DNA of 10,385 nucleotides. Origin: Omnitrophica bacterium RIFCSPLOWO2_01_FULL_45_10b. Lineage in GTDB: Bacteria; Omnitrophota; Omnitrophia; Omnitrophales; Danuiimicrobiaceae. The notes beneath the pieces are model-generated. The model saw nothing but the letters and a program-made list of their open reading frames with translations. It made no database searches and was not told the DNA's origin. The translations under genes were made by a program, and so were the position numbers. Of this stretch, positions 1-5,779 are shown piece by piece. The stretch covers positions 18,899 through 29,283 of the forward strand of contig MHFM01000044.1 in NCBI GenBank assembly GCA_001804205.1. The letters run 5' to 3'. Positions within the stretch are counted from its first letter, which is position 1; each line of letters opens with the position of its first letter.

Positions 1-663
1 ATCATTTTTCATTTGCTTAATCTTGCTCTAGGCAAACCCAGCTGGCAGCTTTATCGGATTTTCGATGTGGGCGCCGAGGCCAATATCCCCACCTGGTTTT
101 CGAGTCTGCTTTTGTTTTTTGCGAGTCTGACGGCGTTTCAATGTTCGAAGAAAGTGTCACTAAAGTTGGATCGAGCCCTTTGGTTTCTCATAGCCGGCTG
201 CCTTTTGATCTTTTCCATCGATGAAATCGCTATGATTCATGAGCATGTTTTCACCGTGATCCGCGAGCAATTGCTGCCGCCTAAGGTTCAAGAAGCGATT
301 GTGGCGCACTTTAAGGAAACGAAGTGGCCGGTTGTGGCCGCACCTTTTGTCATTGTGTTAGGGATTTTTTTAGTAAGTTCATTGAAGCGCCTTCTTAAAA
401 ATTCTCCTCAGGCCGCCAAACTGCTTTTAGTAGGTTTTGGATTGGTGATCGGAAGCGCTTGGGGCCTTGAACTAACAGAAAATTTAATGAATGAAGGCGC
501 ACTCTTATGGTTTTGGGAGCTGGAGCGTGTGGCCGAAGAAAGTTTGGAAATACTCGGTGTCATTTTCATTATCAAAGGGTTGCTTGCGCAGAGGCATGTG
601 TTGGGTCAGCTTGAGAACTCACATAGGACGTTTAAAGTTAAGGAGGAACTAGCGCTTCGATGA
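1..663 (+). CDS. Multi-pass membrane protein of unknown function, 5' end cut by window (paralogue 1)
   Basis: The reading frame is open from base 1, and the true start is probably about 90 nt upstream of the window. It aligns without gaps to the next gene at a fixed offset of 30 residues, so it lacks only that gene's N-terminal tail and most of the first membrane helix. The TTG at base 13 is not a convincing start. The visible protein has about five hydrophobic segments. Landmarks shared with the paralogue are N-I-P-T-W-F-S-S-L-L-L (codons 28-38), D-E-I-A-M-I-H-E (codons 74-81), a G-L-E-L stretch, and E-E-S-L-E followed by K-G-L-L near the C-terminus. I recognise the pattern from uncharacterised membrane proteins but know no function or name for it. 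The conserved Asp, Glu and His residues lie at or beside predicted helices and could form a polar or metal site, which is inference. It ends in an ATGA overlap with the next gene. Confidence 0.8.
   Translation: MIFHLLNLALGKPSWQLYRIFDVGAEANIPTWFSSLLLFFASLTAFQCSKKVSLKLDRALWFLIAGCLLIFSIDEIAMIHEHVFTVIREQLLPPKVQEAIVAHFKETKWPVVAAPFVIVLGIFLVSSLKRLLKNSPQAAKLLLVGFGLVIGSAWGLELTENLMNEGALLWFWELERVAEESLEILGVIFIIKGLLAQRHVLGQLENSHRTFKVKEELALR
640..646 (+). promoter_or_regulatory. Strong Shine-Dalgarno for the second membrane protein gene
   Basis: AAGGAGG lies inside the 3' end of the upstream gene, 13 nt before the ATG at 660. It is the best ribosome binding site in the window and supports that start. It suggests that this gene can be initiated independently as well as by coupling through the ATGA overlap. 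Confidence 0.7.
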
Positions 664-1412
664 ATCTCAAACTTCAAACCCAAAACTTTAAATCTCAGAA
701 GGGGAATATAAATTTCATTCGCCTTCTCTTTGCTGTTACAGGTCTGCTTGCTTTTTGTCATGTCGTTGGCCTTTTCATTGGGGAATACGCGTGGCAGTGG
801 GAGCGACTGTTTGGACTTGACGGAGAAAGTAATATCCCCACGTGGTTCTCAAGTTTGCTTTTGGCTAGCTGCGCATTTGTTTCATTTCGGTGTTACGAAG
901 CGGCCGAAAAAAGGGATCGCTGGATTTGGTTTTTGGCAACGGCGGGTTTTCTGTTCTTATCTTGCGATGAGGTTGCCATGCTTCATGAAACAGTCGGTTC
1001 CATTTTCAAAAAGAAGTTTGTAACATCTGAAAGTGTGCTGGCGAATGCTCCAACTATCTGGCCGGTGGCGGTAAGCCCTTTGATTGCGCTTGGAATGCTT
1101 TGGTTTGGCGTCTTTATCCCCAAAGCAATGCGTAACTCGAAAGAAGCATTAAAGCTGGTGATGATGGGTTTTGCCCTTTATTTGTTTGCAACTGTCGGTC
1201 TTGAACTTTTGGAGGATTTTATTCAAGGGGATTCTTTGAGCTGGGCGAGAGAGGCAAATACACTTTTTGAAGAATCGCTTGAGATGATTGGAGCGATTAT
1301 GATTCTTAAGGGGTTACTGATCCAATGGAAAGTATTGATGAGCGCAGAAACTCCAGAAGTGACGAGTCGCTTTGACGATGAAAATCAGAGGTTAAACCCA
1401 TGCCAGGCATAG
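660..1412 (+). CDS. Multi-pass membrane protein of unknown function (paralogue 2)
   Basis: A 250-residue protein with roughly six predicted membrane segments (about residues 20-40, 59-77, 87-105, 133-153, 165-183 and 205-222) and a polar C-terminal tail. It is a tandem paralogue of the preceding gene. Shared motifs are N-I-P-T-W-F-S-S-L-L-L (58-68), D-E-V-A-M-L-H-E (103-110), G-L-E-L-L-E-D (180-186) and E-E-S-L-E-M (204-209). It has no signal-peptide cleavage pattern and no soluble domain. The start at 660 forms an ATGA overlap with the upstream stop and has a strong AAGGAGG at 640-646. Its last 13 bases overlap the start of the asparagine-synthetase-like gene. Function is unknown. Position suggests a role in the same envelope or glycan pathway. 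The conserved acidic and His residues would suit a membrane enzyme or transporter, but nothing here decides between them. Confidence 0.85.
   Translation: MNLKLQTQNFKSQKGNINFIRLLFAVTGLLAFCHVVGLFIGEYAWQWERLFGLDGESNIPTWFSSLLLASCAFVSFRCYEAAEKRDRWIWFLATAGFLFLSCDEVAMLHETVGSIFKKKFVTSESVLANAPTIWPVAVSPLIALGMLWFGVFIPKAMRNSKEALKLVMMGFALYLFATVGLELLEDFIQGDSLSWAREANTLFEESLEMIGAIMILKGLLIQWKVLMSAETPEVTSRFDDENQRLNPCQA
1387..1391 (+). promoter_or_regulatory. Ribosome binding site for the Cys-less asparagine-synthetase-like gene
   Basis: AGAGG lies 8 nt before the ATG at 1400. An in-frame TGA at 1379-1381 and no other start codon between it and 1400 fix this start. The Met-Pro-Gly N-terminus is therefore real and not a mis-called start. 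Confidence 0.55.
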
Positions 1413-3286
1413 TGGGTTACGAAAGTAATAAAGCGATTCATCCGGAGCTTGTGACAGCAATGGCAAAGCCCATGCGTCATCGTTCTACCTATAAGGTGCG
1501 AGAGCATGTGGAAGAGCATTTTGCCGTCGCCTCGATAGACTTAGCGAGCGGCCGCCAAAATGACAGAATCGAATCTCGAAATGGCCGATACGTACTCGTC
1601 TTTTACGGCGCGATTTATGAATCCTGGGTCAATGGCAGCGGCACAATCGCTTCCAAGCTCTTGGAACGTTTTATATCAGGCGGATGGAAATCGGTTGCCG
1701 ATCTAAACGGCGAATACCTTGTTGTGATTTGGGATCGTTTCGATCGACAGCTTACGATCATCAATGATCGGCTCGGGTTGAAACGATTGAATTACTGGTG
1801 TGCGAACGAAACTTTTGCATTTGCATCTGAGGTGAAATGCCTTGCTGTTTTGCCCCAAGTCAGCCGCGCCATCGATGAACATGCGCTTTCGGAACTTCTC
1901 ACGTTTGGCCATCTTCAAGATGACCGCACTCTTCTTCGGGACGTAAAACTCCTTCCGGCAGCCAGTCATCTCACATGGCAGCGAGGAAAGCTCACGATCA
2001 ATAAGTATTGGGATTATGTTTATCACGAAGATTCAAAACTAAAGGACCACAAGGTAGCGGTGGATGAGTATTTTCAGCATACCTGGAATGCGGTTGAACG
2101 GCGGCTTAAAGGAATAAAAAAAGTAGGTCTTTTTCTAAGCGGCGGCCTTGATTCGCGGACTTTGGGAGGATTCATCCGAAAGATTCGGCCTCAAGATGAT
2201 TTTTTTACTTGGACTGCGGGCCACGGCCACGACCATGACACCCGTTTTGCCAAACAAATTGCGAAAGCGATTCGAAGCAAGCACAAATCTCTTTTTATTC
2301 CGGAAACTTTTCTTCAAGACTATGGGCCGGCCTATGCTTGGATGTTGGATGGAATCGTTTCGGTTCACGGTTCGCATCGTTCGCATTTGATTGAAGAAGC
2401 TTGTGAGAAAGTAGACGCTGTTTTTCTTGGTTTCATGGGAGATACCGTCAGCGGAGGAAAACCGTTGGATAAAGTTTATCAGTTTACAAATATAGAAGAC
2501 ATAGCTCGAAAGGGATACGAGTCTTACGCTGCTGGTTTCGACAACGAACTTTTCGAACGGGTACTTAAACCTAAGATCTTTAAGCGGATCAATGGGCTCG
2601 CTTTTGAATCGTTCCGCGCAAGTGTAAACAAAGCAAAAGTCGAACTTCCAGGAGACCGAGTTGTCTACGCAGAACTTGTCCAGCGCCAGCGAATGTATAA
2701 TCCGCCCGCCCAAATGGATCTTCAAGCCATTGACTTGCCATGGGTGACCCCATTTGCGGATAAGGATTTCATCGATTTTTCGCTTCGCATGCCTTGGACA
2801 GAACGGCTTCATAAGGAAGCTTACATCGGAATGCTCTGCAAATATTTTCCAGAGCTTGCGCAGATTCCGCGTTCCGGAGATGGTTTGCCGGTGATTCATT
2901 CAAGATTGCAAGCGGCTTTACACTGGCGCTGGGTTCTGTTCCAGAGGATTGCACTCCCCAAGCTTACCGGCAGACTTCTAGGCGGCCATCATTACGGACC
3001 GTTTGTTCATTGCAGCGAATGGTTTCAAGAAAGTAGCTATGGATTCATCAGAGAGAAACTCATCAATAATCCAATTCTGGAAGAGCATTTCAAGATGGAA
3101 CAAACAAACAATTTGGTGAATCAATTTTTGAAAGGCGCAGGAGAAAAAGATCTTATGGAAGCGATTTCGGCATTGATCACCTATGTTCTATTCCGTGAGC
3201 AATTGGATGCCCTGTCCACGCATCAATTCCAGGATGATGTTTCAGTTCCAGCGCCCACAGCAAGAAAAGAGGCGCTCAGTTTATGA
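1400..3286 (+). CDS. Asparagine-synthetase-like protein with a degenerate, probably inactive glutaminase domain
   Basis: A 628-residue protein with the two-domain layout of the AsnB family. The N-terminal Ntn glutaminase-like half (about 1-200) keeps the fold signature M-x-G-I-V-G but has Pro at position 2 where the family has the nucleophilic Cys. The usual N-G-E-x-Y-N reads Y-G-A-I-Y-E (69-74), and the Arg of the A-R-L-S-I-I-D-L segment is not recognisable. The C-terminal synthetase half keeps the ATP-pyrophosphatase loop S-G-G-L-D-S (247-252), so adenylation chemistry is plausible. The usual G-E-G-S-D-E-L-F-G-G is changed to G-F-M-G-D-T-V-S-G-G (344-353), and the late Lys-Lys-x-G-F segment reads R-S-G-D-G (491-495). 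It probably uses free ammonia or another amine, as beta-lactam synthetase and lasso-peptide cyclases do, or it acts as a partner of the intact paralogue at 5767. The substrate is unknown. It overlaps the upstream gene by 13 bp and the downstream ATP-grasp gene by ATGA. Confidence 0.85.
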   Translation: MPGIVGYESNKAIHPELVTAMAKPMRHRSTYKVREHVEEHFAVASIDLASGRQNDRIESRNGRYVLVFYGAIYESWVNGSGTIASKLLERFISGGWKSVADLNGEYLVVIWDRFDRQLTIINDRLGLKRLNYWCANETFAFASEVKCLAVLPQVSRAIDEHALSELLTFGHLQDDRTLLRDVKLLPAASHLTWQRGKLTINKYWDYVYHEDSKLKDHKVAVDEYFQHTWNAVERRLKGIKKVGLFLSGGLDSRTLGGFIRKIRPQDDFFTWTAGHGHDHDTRFAKQIAKAIRSKHKSLFIPETFLQDYGPAYAWMLDGIVSVHGSHRSHLIEEACEKVDAVFLGFMGDTVSGGKPLDKVYQFTNIEDIARKGYESYAAGFDNELFERVLKPKIFKRINGLAFESFRASVNKAKVELPGDRVVYAELVQRQRMYNPPAQMDLQAIDLPWVTPFADKDFIDFSLRMPWTERLHKEAYIGMLCKYFPELAQIPRSGDGLPVIHSRLQAALHWRWVLFQRIALPKLTGRLLGGHHYGPFVHCSEWFQESSYGFIREKLINNPILEEHFKMEQTNNLVNQFLKGAGEKDLMEAISALITYVLFREQLDALSTHQFQDDVSVPAPTARKEALSL

Positions 3287-4287
3287 ATGTTTTGCTTGTG
3301 AATCATTATCCTGAGCATCAGCATGAGATTCTTTCCCAGGTTATCGAGGAACTCAAAAAGTTGAACGGAGGCCATCGTTATCGATTGGTGTATGACCTTA
3401 AACCGCGATTAAAACATTTCTTATGGGCCATAGGACAGCCGACCCGAGTTGTCTCAATGTATCAATTGAGGGCTTTTCGGCCTCATTGGGCTACGGTTTG
3501 GACGCAAAGGAAACTTACGAAATCACAGGAATACCAAGTACTCGATGAATACGGAATTACAATACCCAAGTGGACAACGTTAACCAGAGATAAAATGCCG
3601 GATTTATCGGGTTTTTCGGATTTCGTTGTCACAAAACCCGATTGGGGCTGTTGCGGGGCTTTGATTCGTGTTCGAAAACAGAGCCGGTTGAAGTGGGAGA
3701 AGCCGGTTGTTGAGAAGGCGGGTGAAAGCATCAGTGATGATTGGATCGTTCAGGAGTACATTCATACGGACCGTTGGCCCACGAGTTATCGTGTGGGCAC
3801 TGTCTTTGGCGAGCCCATCTATGCATGGCATCATGTCGGAAATAAATCAGTTCAGCCCTTTGAGCGAAAGCCGGAAAAGGCTTCTGATTTTGCCGGCAGG
3901 ACCATTGTTGCAAGCGCTCGAGGCTGTACGTACGACCTTGAAATTCCCGAAGACATCTTGGAACTGGCAAGGAACACCCACGCCGCATTTCCTACCGTTC
4001 CTTTATTGGGAGTTGATATTGTCCGCGATTGCGATACAAAGAAACTTTATGTTTTGGACATTAACACAAGCGGCAATACATTTCATCTGACCTCGGATAC
4101 GGGCAAAGACATCATGGGACAGTTTGGGCTTGATCTTCTTGGTCAATTTGGAGGAGCAAAAGCCATCGCGCGCGGCATCGCCAAGCGCGTAGAAAAAGAA
4201 GCAACGGAGCTTGTTCCAAAAACAACTGTAGAGGAAGAGCCGACTGATTGCTTAAGAACAAAATCAGAAGGGGCGTTGTCAAGATGA
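3283..4287 (+). CDS. ATP-grasp domain ligase
   Basis: A 334-residue soluble protein. Residues 1-100 look like an N-terminal pre-ATP-grasp region starting M-N-V-L-L-V-N. The ATP-grasp core follows: V-V-T-K-P-D-W-G (115-122) with the probable nucleotide-binding Lys118, the hinge I-V-Q-E-Y-I (155-160), R-V-G-T-V-F-G-E-P (170-178), then G-V-D-I-V (243-247) and L-D-I-N-T-S-G-N-T (258-266), whose Asp and Asn residues are the expected Mg-ATP ligands. Enzymes of this fold make an acyl phosphate from a carboxylate and pass it to an amine or thiol, forming an amide or peptide bond; the substrates here are unknown. The stretch after Lys118 is W-G-C-C-G, an unusual double Cys at the glycine-rich loop. 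The C-terminal ~40 residues are charged and probably flexible. The gene starts in an ATGA overlap with the previous gene and ends in one with the next, so it is very likely co-translated with the AsnB-like protein. Confidence 0.85.
   Translation: MNVLLVNHYPEHQHEILSQVIEELKKLNGGHRYRLVYDLKPRLKHFLWAIGQPTRVVSMYQLRAFRPHWATVWTQRKLTKSQEYQVLDEYGITIPKWTTLTRDKMPDLSGFSDFVVTKPDWGCCGALIRVRKQSRLKWEKPVVEKAGESISDDWIVQEYIHTDRWPTSYRVGTVFGEPIYAWHHVGNKSVQPFERKPEKASDFAGRTIVASARGCTYDLEIPEDILELARNTHAAFPTVPLLGVDIVRDCDTKKLYVLDINTSGNTFHLTSDTGKDIMGQFGLDLLGQFGGAKAIARGIAKRVEKEATELVPKTTVEEEPTDCLRTKSEGALSR
4267..4273 (+). promoter_or_regulatory. Ribosome binding site that decides the acetyltransferase start
   Basis: GAAGGGG sits 10 nt before the ATG at 4284, which also forms an ATGA overlap with the ATP-grasp stop. 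This favours 4284 over the in-frame TTG at 4248, which would lie 40 bp inside the upstream gene. Confidence 0.55.
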
Positions 4288-5042
4288 TCGTAAGCAACCT
4301 CGTAAAATTTAAGAAGTCTTTGAGGGAAGCTGGGCTTATCGAAACCGCGCTTCGAACGCTGCATTGGTTCAAGATTATTTCCGTCTTACATTCATTTGAT
4401 TTTACCTTGAAAGAATTGAGCATCAGAGACGGGGTTCTCATCCTAAATTCGTTTGATGAAATTGACGCTCCAAAAGTATCTCAAATCAATGGGCTCCACA
4501 TTTCAATGCGCGAAATCAAGGAAGAGGAGTTAGAGAATTTAACTTTTGACGAAGGTATGTTTCCTTTGGAAATTATGCGTGAGCACTATGCCCGCGGCCT
4601 TAGATTTTTTTCAGTTTTTCATGAAGGAACGATTGTGGCGCTGAACGGTATTCACATGCGATATGCGCATCTTTCTTACATCAAACGTTCAGCGGTTCAA
4701 TTGCCTCAGGGAGTGGCTTATTTAAACTGTGCCATGACATCCCCAAATTACCGCGACCTCGGAATTGGGACAGTGCTGCGAACGTTTGCGTTGTGCCAAC
4801 TCTGGAGGGAAGATTACAAATGGGTTATCGGCGCTGTATTTACGGAAAACAGCGCTGCGCTACGCTGGAATTTGACGAACGATTTCAAAAAATGGGGAAG
4901 AATTTCTTATATCCGATTTCAAGGACATGATTTTTGGATCAAGCGTCTTACAAAAGTCGGAAGGCAGTCCCCGAATTTACTAAACAATTTAGTGACAATG
5001 GATCATGCCTTCCAGAAATTTCCATTGATGGTTAAATCATGA
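4284..5042 (+). CDS. GNAT-family N-acyltransferase
   Basis: A 252-residue protein using the ATG at 4284. Residues 1-70 form an N-terminal extension with no motif I recognise. The GNAT-like core runs from about 72 to 215: a strand-rich region (H-E-G-T-I-V-A-L-N-G, 113-122), strand Y-L-N-C-A-M-T (146-152), then Y-R-D-L-G-I-G-T (156-163), which matches the R-x-x-G-x-G acyl-CoA pyrophosphate-binding loop. N-S-A-A-L-R (189-194) is the usual late N-x-x-A-x-x motif of the fold. The protein probably transfers an acetyl or other acyl group from CoA to an amine. In this operon a sugar amine or amino-acid amine is the obvious candidate, by inference only. No membrane segment is seen. It is coupled by ATGA overlaps on both sides. 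The family assignment is fair; the acceptor is unknown. Confidence 0.75.
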   Translation: MIVSNLVKFKKSLREAGLIETALRTLHWFKIISVLHSFDFTLKELSIRDGVLILNSFDEIDAPKVSQINGLHISMREIKEEELENLTFDEGMFPLEIMREHYARGLRFFSVFHEGTIVALNGIHMRYAHLSYIKRSAVQLPQGVAYLNCAMTSPNYRDLGIGTVLRTFALCQLWREDYKWVIGAVFTENSAALRWNLTNDFKKWGRISYIRFQGHDFWIKRLTKVGRQSPNLLNNLVTMDHAFQKFPLMVKS

Positions 5043-5779
5043 AAATCGATCTCATGAAAGAAACTCAACCTTTCTATGAACTGGCGCATTTTGGAGAGGA
5101 TCAGGAATTACTTGAAACAGCCCAGGCATGCGTTAATTTCCATAAAACGCATGAAAATGATGTATTGAAATCAAAGTTTAACTTAGACCCTGACGCGTTG
5201 GAGAAAGTTTCTGAAGATGCTCTGAACAAGTTGATTACATGCGGCCGAAATATTCATGGTGTTACGACAGAACGTGAAATATCAAATTGTATCCCGTTTA
5301 ACATTAATGTGTTACCTGATTCGGTTTTGAATGACGAGCTTGGCGCTGTTCGGGTGCGGCTTGACCGAATTGTGAGAGACCGGTTGAAAGCACTTTTCCA
5401 AGGGCCTTTTGAAGTTCATGTATTAAACAGCGGTCATTTTTTCTATCCAACAAATGCTTTCATGAGTTGGCATACCAATTCAAAATTGCCGGGCTGGCGA
5501 TTTTATATTAATTATGCAGAAGAACCCGGAAAATCTTTTTTTCGATATCGCGATCCTCAAACGGGAGAAATTGTCACATCAACGGATCGAAAATGGAATT
5601 TTCGGCTATTTTGGATCGATGATAAAAAACTTTTTTGGCATGCGGTTTATTCCGAAACGCCGCGTTATAGTTTCGGCTACCGAATGGTACTTGAACCACG
5701 AGTGAGCCTTGCGAATCGGGCTTTTAGAAAACTTAAGCGGCTCATTTTAGAAAGGAAGCAGATTCAATGTGCGGAATAG
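5039..5779 (+). CDS. Fe(II)/2-oxoglutarate-dioxygenase-like protein with atypical HTN motif
   Basis: A 246-residue soluble protein. The C-terminal half looks like a double-stranded beta-helix (cupin-like) oxygenase core. G-H-F-F-Y-P (132-137) leads to M-S-W-H-T-N-S (142-148), then P-G-W-R-F-Y-I-N-Y (151-159), and later L-F-W-H-A-V-Y-S (198-205) and R-Y-S-F-G-Y-R (209-215). The order H, H and R fits the 2-oxoglutarate oxygenase facial triad plus the Arg that holds the cosubstrate, with His145, His201 and Arg209 or Arg215 as candidates. The acidic ligand is missing: HxD/E reads H-T-N. The protein may bind metal differently, be non-catalytic, or use an Asp or Glu elsewhere. The N-terminal ~120 residues are mostly helical and unrecognised. 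It starts in an ATGA overlap with weak Shine-Dalgarno and so probably depends on coupling. Its last 13 bases overlap the next gene. A hydroxylation or desaturation role is inference. Confidence 0.6.
   Translation: MKIDLMKETQPFYELAHFGEDQELLETAQACVNFHKTHENDVLKSKFNLDPDALEKVSEDALNKLITCGRNIHGVTTEREISNCIPFNINVLPDSVLNDELGAVRVRLDRIVRDRLKALFQGPFEVHVLNSGHFFYPTNAFMSWHTNSKLPGWRFYINYAEEPGKSFFRYRDPQTGEIVTSTDRKWNFRLFWIDDKKLFWHAVYSETPRYSFGYRMVLEPRVSLANRAFRKLKRLILERKQIQCAE
5753..5758 (+). promoter_or_regulatory. Ribosome binding site for the canonical asparagine synthetase gene
   Basis: AGGAAG ends 8 nt before the ATG at 5767, inside the 3' end of the oxygenase-like gene. It supports a start that places the essential Cys at position 2. 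Confidence 0.6.

Noticed and set aside
13..15. TTG as the start of the first gene
   Set aside because: The frame is open to base 1, and the paralogue shows about 30 further residues upstream, including a membrane helix. The gene simply runs off the window.
730..1023. Plus-strand open frame of 97 codons in another frame of the second membrane gene
   Set aside because: It lies inside a gene with a well-conserved paralogue and has no motif of its own.
1..1412. Exosortase or archaeosortase identity for the two membrane proteins
   Set aside because: The Cys, Arg and His catalytic pattern of exosortases is not present; the conserved residues here are acidic plus one His.
2135..2899. Long minus-strand open frame (254 codons) within the first AsnB-like gene
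   Set aside because: It lies fully antisense to a gene with clear family motifs, and its translation shows no recognisable motif. Long antisense frames are common opposite conserved genes.
4248..4286. Upstream TTG start for the GNAT gene
   Set aside because: It would overlap the ATP-grasp gene by 40 bp. The ATG at 4284 has a good ribosome binding site and the ATGA overlap seen at most other junctions.
4112..4441. Minus-strand open frame across the ATP-grasp/GNAT junction
   Set aside because: Leu-rich low-complexity translation opposite two real genes, with no motif and no ribosome binding site worth noting.
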